From an uncultured Bacteriovorax sp. (GTDB lineage: Bacteria > Bdellovibrionota > Bacteriovoracia > Bacteriovoracales > Bacteriovoracaceae), in assembly GCA_946481315.1 (NCBI GenBank), contig CAMLMH010000013.1:1-64000 (forward strand): DNA of 64,000 nt, in the 5' to 3' direction. Both the position numbers and the translations under genes were made by a program. The notes beneath the pieces were generated by a model. That model did no database searches and had not been told where the DNA came from. It worked only from the letters and a program-made list of their open reading frames with translations. Position 1 is the stretch's first letter. Each line of letters opens with the position of its first letter. Positions 52,320 to 61,262 of the stretch are shown one piece after another.

Positions 52320-54146
52320 ATGTTTAAAAGCTTAATCCTGTTATTTCTTCTCGGCAGTTCTCCCTTAATGGCCCAGGGCTATCCCGGTGGTAAATTCGGC
52401 AGTGGCACTTTTCCGGGCGGAGGTTTTGGTGGCGGAATGCTGGGCTATGCCGGTAAAAATGAAAGGGTAAAACCAAGAGATTTTCCCCAGATTAAAATTC
52501 AACTTTATGGCGAAAAAAGCTCAATCAACTGCAAAATCGATACTGAAGTTGAAGTTTATATTTGCGATAACAAAGGTAAGCCATTACTGGTAAAGACTGG
52601 TGGTTATGGATACAGCAGCATCGGTACTGATGATAAAGGTGAAATAAAAAATTTAAATATTCAGAAAGTTGAAAGCGGAGAAAAAACCCTCTACGAAATA
52701 CCCAAATACGAAGGAATAAATGTTACTTTTCCCTCTCTTCCTCCCGTTGCCAGCGGGGAATATCTTGAGAAGGTAACCAGTGTTGAAACTTTTTTCAATG
52801 ATAATGACGGTTCTTTTCCCCCGAAAACTTCTGACAGGAAAAAAGGCTCTCCTGCTTATGAAGCAATTGCACAATCAATTCTGCAAAAAAAGGAAGCTTT
52901 AAAAAACCAGTATGACAAAGCTTTCAATGATACAAAATATTCTGTTGAATTAGAAAATGGCCAGAAAATTAATTGTGAAAGGGGAAGCACTCGCCCTTTC
53001 AGCCCGGAAGAACAAGAACAGGCTAAAAATTTTAATGTATCCATTCAATGTGGCACCTTTAAATGTGAACCTTTAAGAATTAAAGACAAAACTTACGATG
53101 CTACGATGTTGTTTGAGTCTGCCCCAATGGCAGGCGGCGGAGCAGCTGTTCACTTCTTTGATAGGAGCGGTCTGGGTCCGCGAATAAGAGTAAAAAAAGT
53201 TTTTTCAGAAAAAATATCCACACCGCTGGTTGATTACAGTCCTATCTTAAGCTCAAAAGAAGAATTTAATCCTATGGCAATGTATGAAAATATGTTTCCG
53301 CAGAGTCTGGGTGAAGATCGAGCAAGAATAGCAGAATTCAAGAGCCCTCTTTTTGAACAATTCATGATGTATCAGAAAAATGTCTGCTCTGATAAAACGG
53401 CATTGGACAACCTTGATAATGCCCGAAAGCAGCTGATCGGAAAACTGGCTGAACTGGAGATGAAGGAATTCATCCAGGTCATGGCAGACGGGACATTGGT
53501 CGGCGCTTACATTGATCCTAATAAAGCAGCTGAATATGGTTGCCTATATGACGGACTTATCCTGGATGAAAATGCGGCCAGAAATCTGGATAAATTACGT
53601 AAAAACATTTATCCGGACAGAGTCGTTAACCAGACGATCAGTTTAAAAAAGGCCAATGAACTTTTTAAGAAAGCCGCGGCCAGAAAGGATATTGCGTGGA
53701 AGTATAAGTATGACGGTTGTTATGCCCGTGCCCATTTAATGGCCAGAATGTTTGAAGCAGAAGGTGTGCGGACAGATAAAGTATGGATCAAAGGCGATCT
53801 GTATGTTCCGGAAACAGACATTCGCTGGAACTTTCACGTAGCGCCTATTGTTTATGTTGATGATGGTAAAGGTGGAAACAAAAAAATGGTTATTGACCCT
53901 TCACTCTTTGATAAGCCTGTTACTGTCGAAGAATGGGACCAGCGAATGTCTAAAAACACAGTAAAGGGATCCGTAGTCACCGCTTTTCCATTTCCTGAAA
54001 ACGCTGCTGCTTTCGAGCGTTCAGCACTCGCTTTTTCCAGTTCAGATCCTTATCTTCCGCGCGAGAGCATTCACCTGAATGAAGAATCGAAAATGCAGAT
54101 GTCACTCGAAACCATGAAACGCTACAAACCCCTGGAACCAAAATGA
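52320..54146 (+). CDS. Secreted protein with protein-glutaminase-like catalytic domain
   Basis: A 608-aa protein with signal peptide MFKSLILLFLLGSSPLMAQ, then a Gly-rich segment (about 20-45). Near the C-terminus is a clear Cys-His-Asp triad: DGCYARAHLMARMFEAEG (C467), WNFHVAPIV (H506) and MVIDPSLF (D526). This order and wording match the Chryseobacterium-type protein-glutamine glutaminases, which deamidate glutamine side chains and are related to transglutaminases. The middle (about 100-440) has no recognised family but contains a paired strand region (CERG...IQCGTFKC). It is likely secreted and could modify prey or surface proteins. A small secreted gene overlaps its stop. Confidence 0.72.
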   Translation: MFKSLILLFLLGSSPLMAQGYPGGKFGSGTFPGGGFGGGMLGYAGKNERVKPRDFPQIKIQLYGEKSSINCKIDTEVEVYICDNKGKPLLVKTGGYGYSSIGTDDKGEIKNLNIQKVESGEKTLYEIPKYEGINVTFPSLPPVASGEYLEKVTSVETFFNDNDGSFPPKTSDRKKGSPAYEAIAQSILQKKEALKNQYDKAFNDTKYSVELENGQKINCERGSTRPFSPEEQEQAKNFNVSIQCGTFKCEPLRIKDKTYDATMLFESAPMAGGGAAVHFFDRSGLGPRIRVKKVFSEKISTPLVDYSPILSSKEEFNPMAMYENMFPQSLGEDRARIAEFKSPLFEQFMMYQKNVCSDKTALDNLDNARKQLIGKLAELEMKEFIQVMADGTLVGAYIDPNKAAEYGCLYDGLILDENAARNLDKLRKNIYPDRVVNQTISLKKANELFKKAAARKDIAWKYKYDGCYARAHLMARMFEAEGVRTDKVWIKGDLYVPETDIRWNFHVAPIVYVDDGKGGNKKMVIDPSLFDKPVTVEEWDQRMSKNTVKGSVVTAFPFPENAAAFERSALAFSSSDPYLPRESIHLNEESKMQMSLETMKRYKPLEPK

Positions 54147-54421
54147 AAAAAATAATCTTTGCTGTCATTCTTTGCTCGTCGGCTTCACTGTTTGCAGCTG
54201 ACGATAAAAAAACACTTGATCTGGATGCAACAATATCTAAGATCACGCTGGAAAAAAACAATCAGTATCGACTGGAAATGCTGGAGCATGCAGCTGCATA
54301 CACAGCAGAAGAAAAATTGCTTCCGTGTCTGAAGCAATCACTTGAAAAAAAGAAAGCTGTGAAAATAAAGGTTACTGCTTATACCCAGAAAGTTTTAGAA
54401 TGCACGATTCATGATAACTGA
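54143..54421 (+). CDS. Small secreted protein coupled to the glutaminase-like gene
   Basis: A 92-aa protein with signal peptide MKKIIFAVILCSSASLFA. The ATGA overlap with the preceding gene means co-translation. The mature 74 residues are charged, with two Cys (LLPCLK, VLECTI) likely to form one disulfide. No family is recognised. It could be a partner or inhibitor of the glutaminase, as small secreted proteins coupled to toxic enzymes often are; this is inference. Its end overlaps the converging nitrilase gene by 27 bp. Confidence 0.6.
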   Translation: MKKIIFAVILCSSASLFAADDKKTLDLDATISKITLEKNNQYRLEMLEHAAAYTAEEKLLPCLKQSLEKKKAVKIKVTAYTQKVLECTIHDN

Positions 54422-55177
54422 TTTCCGGATCAGTTCTATTTTAGAGAAATCGAGTTCAGCAACACCCACCCCCTGTCCTTCTTTCAGGTCGACTAAAACA
54501 TCGCCCCATGGATCGACAATCAGGGAGTGGCCATAGGTCTCCATGCGCTCATTGTGTTTACCCCATTGAGCAGCGGCCACTACGAAACATTGGTTTTCAA
54601 TGGCCCGTGCCCGCAGAAGAGTATGCCAGTGAGCCTTTCCTGTCGGAACTGTAAAAGCTGCGGGGAACGTTAAAATTTGTGCACCATTTATGCGGTAATG
54701 ATGGGCCATTTCGGAAAAGCGCATATCAAAACAAATGCCCAGACCAACTTTATGGCCTTCTATTTCGACCATTTTGTAGTCTTTACCCGGAGTATAAGTT
54801 TTAGCTTCAGAAAGTTTCTTATCAGGAAGATCGCAGGCAAAAAGATTAATTTTGTCATAGTGGCCCAGATCATTTCCAAATTTGTCGAAATTATAAGCTC
54901 GGTTGACAACTTTTCCATTAAGATTAGTCGCGGCTGATCCACCTATCAAGGCCATTTGAAAATCTGTGGCCAGTTTTCTGATTTGTTCAAAATGTTCATT
55001 TCCTTCTTCCACCAAATAAGGTGTAGAAGTTAGTCCGTCACTCATTGAGTAAAAAACTTCAGGTAGAAAAGCCGCAACTGCACCTTGTGCTTTAGCTTCT
55101 TTTAGGAATTCGCGAATAGTTTCCAGGTTTGTACGATAATCCAGGACTGAAGTTAATTGAATGACGGCAATTTTCAT
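54395..55177 (-). CDS. Nitrilase-family amidohydrolase (Nit1-like)
   Basis: A 260-aa carbon-nitrogen hydrolase. The Glu-Lys-Cys catalytic triad is visible in AFLPEVFYS, HYDKINLFACDLPD and GLGICFDMRFSE. The pattern is that of the Nit1 group, which removes amide groups from deaminated glutathione and related compounds. Length is standard. The start shares 4 bases with the ugd stop, so it is translated after ugd. Confidence 0.9.
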   Translation of the reverse strand: MKIAVIQLTSVLDYRTNLETIREFLKEAKAQGAVAAFLPEVFYSMSDGLTSTPYLVEEGNEHFEQIRKLATDFQMALIGGSAATNLNGKVVNRAYNFDKFGNDLGHYDKINLFACDLPDKKLSEAKTYTPGKDYKMVEIEGHKVGLGICFDMRFSEMAHHYRINGAQILTFPAAFTVPTGKAHWHTLLRARAIENQCFVVAAAQWGKHNERMETYGHSLIVDPWGDVLVDLKEGQGVGVAELDFSKIELIRKSVIMNRAF

Positions 55178-56496
55178 TTTATGTATTTCCCAATAGCAAA
55201 GTAATCAAAACCCTCTGCGAGAACTTTCTTTGTATCATAAAGATTTCTACCGTCAAAGATAACTGGCTTTTTCAGCCGTTTCTTGATTTCGCTGAAGTCA
55301 GGTGTCGTAAACTCACGCCATTCAGTAACTGTAATTAATGCGTCGGCGCCATTAAGAGCATCGTATTTATCTTCGAAAGATTTGATTTTTCCTTCGCATT
55401 CTTTATATTCGCTCATAATTTTCAGATAATTTTCAGTCGCAACCGGATCAAAAATCTGAATTGTCGCACCTGCTGCAATAAGTTTTTTGGCCATAGCAAT
55501 GGCTGCAGTTTCCCGAACATCATCTGTGTTAGCTTTGAAGGCCACACCCCAAAATGTAAAAACTTTTCCCTTGATATCTTCGCCATAATACTGACGAACT
55601 TTTGAATACACATAGGCTTTTTGTTCGTCGTTTACTTCTTCAGTTGCATTGACGATTTTAAGATCCATTCCATAATCTTCCGCTGTTGCGATTAATGCTT
55701 TTACATCTTTTGGAAAACAAGATCCGCCGTATCCTGGACCAGGGTAAAGAAAATGCCCCCCGATACGTTTATCTGAAGAAATCCCTTTGCGGACTTCTTC
55801 AATATCAGCATTGGTAGCATCACAAAGTCGGGCAATTTCATTGATGAAAGAAATTTTAGTCGCAAGGAAACAGTTCGCTGCATACTTACTCATTTCCGCT
55901 GATAGATTGCTCATACCGTAAATAGGATTCCCCTGTCGAACGAGAGGTGCGTAGAGCTCTTCCATCACTTTCATCGCGTAGTCGTCCTGATGGCCGATAA
56001 TAACCCGGTCAGGTCGCATAAAATCTTCTACTGCTGATCCCTCCTTCAAGAATTCAGGATTGTTCACCAGATGGAAATTTTTCTTCGTATTCTCTTTGAT
56101 AAGTTTTCTAATTTCTACAGAAGTTCCAACAGGAACTGTTGACTTGATAACTACAATAGCATCATCGGCAAGATGTTTTGCTACTTCCATTGCGGCAGCT
56201 CTTAAATAAGTCAAATCAGCCCGGCCGTCATCCGCAGAAGGAGTTCCTACTGCCAGAAAAATAGTTTTGGCATCTTTAACTGATTCATAGCCAGTGGAAA
56301 AATGCAGACGTCCGGATTTTATGTTTCTTTCCAATAAATCAGTTAGACCTGGCTCATAGATGGGAGACTTGTGAGCTTGAAGCATTTCGATTTTTTTGGG
56401 ATCAATATCGATACATGTAACATCATGACCAATTTCGGCAAAACACGTCCCACTTACCAGACCAACATATCCAGTGCCAATGACTGAAACTTTCAT
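55174..56496 (-). CDS. ugd: UDP-glucose 6-dehydrogenase Ugd
   Basis: A 440-aa enzyme oxidising UDP-glucose to UDP-glucuronate with NAD. NAD fold: SVIGTGYVGLVSGTCFAEIGH. Catalytic Cys is in GPGYGGSCFPKDVKALI. The hinge VNNPEFLKEGSAVEDFMRPDR and C-terminal GVAFKANTDDVRETAAI are typical. Product serves capsule, LPS core or lipid A sugars, in line with the nearby glycosyltransferases. The ATG is preceded by AAGGAAA. Confidence 0.97.
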   Translation of the reverse strand: MKVSVIGTGYVGLVSGTCFAEIGHDVTCIDIDPKKIEMLQAHKSPIYEPGLTDLLERNIKSGRLHFSTGYESVKDAKTIFLAVGTPSADDGRADLTYLRAAAMEVAKHLADDAIVVIKSTVPVGTSVEIRKLIKENTKKNFHLVNNPEFLKEGSAVEDFMRPDRVIIGHQDDYAMKVMEELYAPLVRQGNPIYGMSNLSAEMSKYAANCFLATKISFINEIARLCDATNADIEEVRKGISSDKRIGGHFLYPGPGYGGSCFPKDVKALIATAEDYGMDLKIVNATEEVNDEQKAYVYSKVRQYYGEDIKGKVFTFWGVAFKANTDDVRETAAIAMAKKLIAAGATIQIFDPVATENYLKIMSEYKECEGKIKSFEDKYDALNGADALITVTEWREFTTPDFSEIKKRLKKPVIFDGRNLYDTKKVLAEGFDYFAIGKYIK

Positions 56497-56560
56497 AAAT
56501 TTTATTTCCTTAAATTGCTAATTTTTATGCCCTTACATTAGCATTTGTCCCCTTGTTTAG

Positions 56561-57463
56561 CTACTCCCTGTGGGCCTGAACAGCATTTACTGAGGTAAGA
56601 ATTGCTTCCTGAATTTGTTCCCGCATTCCGGTGACGTTACTGGAACTATAAGGGACCATAATAGTATTGGATTTTGAATTTTTCGTCATAGCTTCCAGGG
56701 CATCGTAATGCTGGGTAATCAGAAGAATTGTCAGCACTTCCTCATTATTGATTCCTGATTGTTTCAGATCTTCAATAGACGATTTTAATCCGGCCGCAAT
56801 CTCTTTTCGTTGATTGGCCATCCCCAGACCCTGCAGTCTTTTGCTTTCAGCATGCGCTTCGGCTTGCATGACGATACCAATTTTTTCGGCTTCGGCTTTG
56901 GCCATTGCCGCATCTCTCAATCGCTCAGCTGCATTGATTTCGTTCATTGATTGCTTAACTTTTTCGTCGGGGTCAATATCAGTAATCAAAGTCTTAATAA
57001 TCATAAATCCAAAGTCATCCATTGATTCTTCCAGAGATTCTTTAACAGCCAGGGCAACGGTATCTTTATTTACAAAAACATCGTCCAGGCTCAACTTTGG
57101 TATCTCGCTTCGCACTACATCAAAAATATAACTTTCAATCTGCGCAATAGGATCTGAAAGACGGTAATAAGAATCGTTAACCTTGTCGCGAATAATTTGG
57201 TACTGAACTGAAACTTTAGTGCGCACAAAAACGTTATCTTTCGTTTTTGTTTCGACTTCAATGTCCTGCTGGACGATCTTTAAATTTCTTCTCACCACAA
57301 TCCGGTCAATCAAGGGCAATTTGAAATTTAATCCCTCGTGAGCAGTGAATTGGTATTTACCAAATCGCTCGATGATAGCTGCGCTTTGGGACTGAACGAT
57401 GAAAATCGAATCAAAGGCCAAAAATGCCAGAATAATGAGTAAAATAATGGTCACTGGTTCCAT
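56561..57463 (-). CDS. SPFH/stomatin-family membrane protein (slipin/QmcA-like)
   Basis: A 300-aa protein. One N-terminal membrane helix (EPVTIILLIILAFLAFDSIF) followed by the SPFH domain with QSQSAAIIERFGKYQ and LKIVQQDIEVETKTKDNVFV, then a helical part with AINAAERLRDAAMAKAEAEKI and the C-terminal oligomerisation tail. ATG at 57463 has AGGAGG upstream; a longer frame lacks this. These proteins form membrane microdomain scaffolds and often regulate proteases. No NfeD partner gene is seen nearby. Confidence 0.9.
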   Translation of the reverse strand: MEPVTIILLIILAFLAFDSIFIVQSQSAAIIERFGKYQFTAHEGLNFKLPLIDRIVVRRNLKIVQQDIEVETKTKDNVFVRTKVSVQYQIIRDKVNDSYYRLSDPIAQIESYIFDVVRSEIPKLSLDDVFVNKDTVALAVKESLEESMDDFGFMIIKTLITDIDPDEKVKQSMNEINAAERLRDAAMAKAEAEKIGIVMQAEAHAESKRLQGLGMANQRKEIAAGLKSSIEDLKQSGINNEEVLTILLITQHYDALEAMTKNSKSNTIMVPYSSSNVTGMREQIQEAILTSVNAVQAHRE

Positions 57464-57544
57464 GGGACCTCCTTTAGAGGAAATTAATAAAGTCACGTTA
57501 ACTGCTTAAAGCTTAATACTTAAGCCCCGTCTGGTGAAGTAATA

Positions 57545-57573
57545 TTATCCGAGAAAACAGGTTGGGTTATAAT
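57545..57573 (+). promoter_or_regulatory. Promoter candidate for the lipoprotein gene pair
   Basis: A perfect TATAAT -10 at 57568-57573 with a weak TTATCC -35 17 bp upstream, in the gap before the lipoprotein gene. Confidence 0.4.
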
Positions 57574-57613
57574 TATCTATTATAAAGCCATTTTTCGGCC
57601 GATAAGGCGAGTG

Positions 57614-58054
57614 ATGAAAAACTTAATTATAGTCAGTCTATTCATCCTCGGAGCCTGCTCACAGAAACCCACTACTAAAAGTGGTTTCAAACTTGTTTTA
57701 GGTCAAGCTGCACTTTCAAACGGTTCTGGTGGTGCCTTCATCAACGCAGTTGATTCAACCAACAATGTTGAAACTATCTATCAGCTTGATTCTGAGAATT
57801 CAGCGATGATTCCTCAGGGATCTTACACACTACTGGCAGTAGTATTTGATGGTCCGGATTACAAATCAGGACTTTTGAAATGCGGATCAACTGCAGGAGT
57901 TAATCTGAGCGAAGCAGAAGCAACAGTGACTATCAATCTTACTGCTGCTGAATGCACTAATGCCAAATACAACAACTTCATTCTTAAACTTAAACAAGCG
58001 ACTATCGCTAAATGGGATGCTGATCAATGGGATCGCAGTTTTTGGGGGCCCTGA
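57614..58054 (+). CDS. Small lipoprotein, unknown
   Basis: A 146-aa lipoprotein; signal MKNLIIVSLFILGAC, lipid Cys about residue 15. An in-frame GTG lies immediately upstream at 57611. The body is Ser/Thr/Ala rich, probably beta-strand, with two further Cys (LKCGST, AECTNA). No family is recognised. Its TGA overlaps the ATG of the next gene, so the two are a unit. Confidence 0.65.
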   Translation: MKNLIIVSLFILGACSQKPTTKSGFKLVLGQAALSNGSGGAFINAVDSTNNVETIYQLDSENSAMIPQGSYTLLAVVFDGPDYKSGLLKCGSTAGVNLSEAEATVTINLTAAECTNAKYNNFILKLKQATIAKWDADQWDRSFWGP

Positions 58055-58836
58055 TGAAAAATAAAATTTTTAATCTTTACGAAAAAATTCAAAAACTGAC
58101 TTTTTTCCAGGGAGTGGCCCTCACATTATGTTTAACATCATTAGTCTCCATTGCCGCAACAAACTTCTCTGGATTTTTTGTGTTCACTCCGGGGACTCCA
58201 ATTTCTTCGAGTGAGATTAATGCTAATTTTGAAAAAATTGGCGGAACTGTTGTTTATAAGGCTATTTTCTCTAATGCATTTTCAGTCGATCAGAACTCAC
58301 TAATTGTTCCGACCGATTGCCCCACCTGTAATGTTTATCGTAAGAAAATTCTCTTTACTTCCGTTACAGCTGGAACTTCAACTACAACAACTGATAGTGA
58401 CGCTAATAATGCTTCCAATAATTCAAATTTTAGTTATTTTACTGTACCAAGTGAAGGCTGGTATGAAGTCAGATTTTTAGGTGATCTATCAACTTCTATC
58501 ACGAGCCCAAACTGTAGTGGTACAAGTTGTCAGATGAGCGTCAGTGCTGGTGCAGGTGTTTATATTGCCGGCTCACTCGCACTTGCACAGGCGGGAGGCA
58601 ATAACAGTTCCATTGCCTGGCAAGGAAATAACAAAAACCTTACCGACAACAATTATGATAATATTTTTGATCCACCTAATTACTGGCCTGGCAGCCTGGG
58701 TGAAGCAAAAAAGTTTTACCTGAAGGCAGGACAAGTCGTCTATGTACGATTTGAAGGCAATGGAACAATCACCAACGCAACCGGTGATATCAACTTAGGG
58801 GCTAATTCGCTCGATCTTACAATTATTAAGTTTTAG
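58054..58836 (+). CDS. Secreted or anchored beta-rich surface protein, unknown
   Basis: A 260-aa protein starting at the overlapping ATG (TGATG). One N-terminal hydrophobic helix (about 16-40, FFQGVALTLCLTSLVSIAA) followed by FTPGTPISSSEINANFEKI, a short motif common after signal regions of phage-tail-like and adhesive surface proteins. The rest is Ser/Thr/Asn/Gly rich with two Cys pairs (DCPTCN, NCSGTSC), and looks like a beta-sandwich similar to C1q/TNF-like domains. With the preceding lipoprotein it may form a surface complex; function unknown. Confidence 0.6.
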   Translation: MKNKIFNLYEKIQKLTFFQGVALTLCLTSLVSIAATNFSGFFVFTPGTPISSSEINANFEKIGGTVVYKAIFSNAFSVDQNSLIVPTDCPTCNVYRKKILFTSVTAGTSTTTTDSDANNASNNSNFSYFTVPSEGWYEVRFLGDLSTSITSPNCSGTSCQMSVSAGAGVYIAGSLALAQAGGNNSSIAWQGNNKNLTDNNYDNIFDPPNYWPGSLGEAKKFYLKAGQVVYVRFEGNGTITNATGDINLGANSLDLTIIKF

Positions 58837-58841
58837 AATTC

Positions 58842-59597
58842 TTAAACTCTTTTCTTGATCTGCATATCCATCATCTTGGCATATTTTAGCAGAACATAAA
58901 GTGAGTTGAGAAAGCAGATAACGAATCCGTATTTTCCATCGAGAATCCCGCCTTTTAAAATATAATCTTTGAAAAATTGAAATGGCGGTCGCGTGACAAG
59001 CTTTATGAGGGTCGCGCGTTTTCCTTTTTCAAATAAAGTTTTTGCTTCAATGGTGCTGAACTTATTTGTTTGCAGAACGTGCGATGAAATTGAATCGTAT
59101 GAGTAATGAAGCAAGTCTCCTGTCAGATGGCCGATGGTGCCTTCAACAGTTAAAGCATCGTGAGGGTTATTCCCTACCCACTTCGCTCTGGATTTTTTGA
59201 CAACTCGTAGCTTTGTATCCGGATACCAGCCACAGTGGCGAACCCAGAATCCGTTGTAATTAGTAAGCCGGTTAAATGTATAACCATCATGGCTAAAATT
59301 GTTTTTTATAGCTGCAATTGATGTGCGTAGAGTTTCATCGAGAGCTTCATCTGCATCCAGGGATAAAACGTAATCATGAGAGGCTTGTTGAAGGGCAAAG
59401 TTTTTTTGTTCAACATAGCCCAGAAAGTTTTGCTCGATAAAACGAGCGCCCATAGCGAGACAGATTTCTTTCGTTTTGTCGATCGAGAGCGAATCTACAA
59501 CCACGACTTCGTCGGCGAGTCCCTGAACAGATTCAATACAGCGGCGGATATTTTTTTCTTCGTTGAGAGTAATAATAACAACAGAGAGTTTAATCAT
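58842..59597 (-). CDS. Glycosyltransferase family 2, WaaE/KdtX-like (copy 2)
   Basis: A 251-aa GT2, clearly a paralogue of the enzyme at 48063-48824. Shared runs include KEICLAMGARFI, EQKNFAL, VLSLDADEAL and FNRLTNYNG with WVR.CGWYPDTKLR. It acts on a sugar acceptor in LPS core or a related glycan; the two copies probably add different residues or serve different acceptors. The ATG overlaps the end of the upstream GT gene by 8 bp. Confidence 0.88.
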   Translation of the reverse strand: MIKLSVVIITLNEEKNIRRCIESVQGLADEVVVVDSLSIDKTKEICLAMGARFIEQNFLGYVEQKNFALQQASHDYVLSLDADEALDETLRTSIAAIKNNFSHDGYTFNRLTNYNGFWVRHCGWYPDTKLRVVKKSRAKWVGNNPHDALTVEGTIGHLTGDLLHYSYDSISSHVLQTNKFSTIEAKTLFEKGKRATLIKLVTRPPFQFFKDYILKGGILDGKYGFVICFLNSLYVLLKYAKMMDMQIKKRV

Positions 59598-60630
59598 GTC
59601 GGAATCCAAGATTCTTGCTTGATATCTGCATGATCAGACGGAAAGAATCCGACCATGGTCTGGCCAGTTTTGATTTCATTTTATCAAATTTTTTTGCCCG
59701 GCCAAAAAGCACATCAACAATGCCGGGATCGGTGATAATTGCACGATTTTTTAAGGCAGCCGGGACATCTGAATAAGATTTGAACCAGGTAACTTTTCTG
59801 GCTGCAATCGACTGAATTAATCGTTCAGGATATTTTTGGGGATTTCCCACAATGACCACTTCTTCGGCAACTGGTAATTCCCAGATATCATTCATTTTTA
59901 TAATTCGCTCTTTCATGACAAGAGGATGAGTCCCGAAATAGAGTTCACACTTATTTTTGCGGGCGTCTTTTAGTCCTTTTTCCAGTCTCTCTTCGAGTGC
60001 TTCGGCTTCATGATAAAGTTTTCCCATATCCCGCATTTTGACCGCATAAGAGTCCTGTTCGCGAACGTGACCGTAGTGATAGATACGGGCTTCCGTATAA
60101 AAAACTTTTTTTTGATTTCTGAATCCCTGAGCATCTCCCCATGATTCAATATTGGTTTTTAGTTTGATGGCGCGGATTTCATGTGGATACCATTTTTTTC
60201 CGACGGCAATATGATGATGAGTTTGCCAGAAATGCAGATAGCGAAAAGAAAGGGCGTCTGCGCCTTCGGCGGAAGCTTTAGCAATGTCAGCTCTTAATAA
60301 TTCGTAATCATCTTCGTGCAGGACTTCGTCAGCCTGCAGATAAATGCCCCAGGCAGAATCATCAAGACCGTGATCAGCTCTCAGTGCTGTTAACGCTTTA
60401 TTGGTTTCAACTGAAAGGACGAGCCCTTTTTTAAGCGACATGTCCCAGACACTGGGTATAATTTTCATCTTGGGAAGTTTTGCGACTTCATCCCAGGAGT
60501 TGTCATCACCGCGATCAACGGCAACGTAAACTTCTTCACAAAGCTGGGAAAGGGAGGTGAAAGATTCCCGGAAGGAGTAATCATACTTCACGCCATTTCG
60601 AAGTAATGTGAAACCGTAAAGTTTAATCAA
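59590..60630 (-). CDS. Glycosyltransferase (GT2-like), unknown acceptor
   Basis: About 346 aa from a TTG that overlaps the stop of the upstream gene (TTGA); an ATG 15 codons earlier (60675) is the alternative but has no ribosome site and adds a peptide (SLRSRRRDKN) that looks like out-of-frame coding. The N-terminus IKLYGFTLLRNGVKYDYSF and the LQADEVLHEDD acid motif (D-x-D/E) fit a small GT-A family seen with LPS genes. Followed by the WaaE-like copy, so it belongs to surface-sugar synthesis. Confidence 0.7.
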   Translation of the reverse strand: MIKLYGFTLLRNGVKYDYSFRESFTSLSQLCEEVYVAVDRGDDNSWDEVAKLPKMKIIPSVWDMSLKKGLVLSVETNKALTALRADHGLDDSAWGIYLQADEVLHEDDYELLRADIAKASAEGADALSFRYLHFWQTHHHIAVGKKWYPHEIRAIKLKTNIESWGDAQGFRNQKKVFYTEARIYHYGHVREQDSYAVKMRDMGKLYHEAEALEERLEKGLKDARKNKCELYFGTHPLVMKERIIKMNDIWELPVAEEVVIVGNPQKYPERLIQSIAARKVTWFKSYSDVPAALKNRAIITDPGIVDVLFGRAKKFDKMKSKLARPWSDSFRLIMQISSKNLGFRHD

Positions 60631-61250
60631 AATGTGAAGATTTTTGTCGCGTCTACGTGACCGTAGCGAATCCATTTAGTTTTGAATGATTCTGTTTTCA
60701 AAAGAAACTTCAGCTCTTCGCCTGGATTTTTTAATTTGCGAACACGCTTACATTCTTTCTTCAGAATCCCTCTTACTTCTTTAGGAATTACACAAAGACC
60801 ATTCATCAGGTAGTTTTGATTTTCATAAGTCAAAACACGGCCGACGAAAATATCGTCTTTGATAATTGAAGGAAGAGACTCTCCTTTTGGCAGAGAGATT
60901 TTTTTATCGTGAAGCATATCATAGAGAACGTCGTAACCACGAAAGTTCTTACCGATATATTCAAACAGCGAATAATTTACCCCAGAGAGAGATTTCGCCA
61001 GGAAATCATCAACCGGATTATTGATCAGGTAATCACTGATAACAGTTCTTGTTCCGCGCTTTGAGATAAATTGCAGAACGTACCACTCATTGAATGAATT
61101 CATGCGTGCTTCGAAATCATCGTCATCATCATTAGCCTGACCGGTGATGGTGAAATATTCTTTCTTAGCTTCAAGCAAAGTGTCGTAGTGCACACCTTGA
61201 GTGTAGATATCCAACGCTTTTAAGAAATGTTCTTTTAAGAGAGGGTGCAT
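60627..61250 (-). CDS. Conserved-looking cytoplasmic protein, unknown
   Basis: A 207-aa soluble protein without signal or membrane helix. N-terminal half is helical with an acidic patch (QANDDDDDFEA); C-terminal half is basic (KKECKRVRKLKNPGE) and ends KIFTF. No family is recognised. It starts 12 bp after lepA and overlaps the following GT gene, so it is probably in the lepA operon. Confidence 0.6.
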   Translation of the reverse strand: MHPLLKEHFLKALDIYTQGVHYDTLLEAKKEYFTITGQANDDDDDFEARMNSFNEWYVLQFISKRGTRTVISDYLINNPVDDFLAKSLSGVNYSLFEYIGKNFRGYDVLYDMLHDKKISLPKGESLPSIIKDDIFVGRVLTYENQNYLMNGLCVIPKEVRGILKKECKRVRKLKNPGEELKFLLKTESFKTKWIRYGHVDATKIFTF

Positions 61251-61262
61251 AAAATCCTTTTT

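Noticed and set aside
57583..57605. TAAA...GCCGATAA, resembling a sigma-28 flagellar promoter before the small lipoprotein gene
   Set aside because: The spacer is about 7 instead of 11 bp and the -10 part would overlap the ribosome site; a TATAAT promoter lies upstream.
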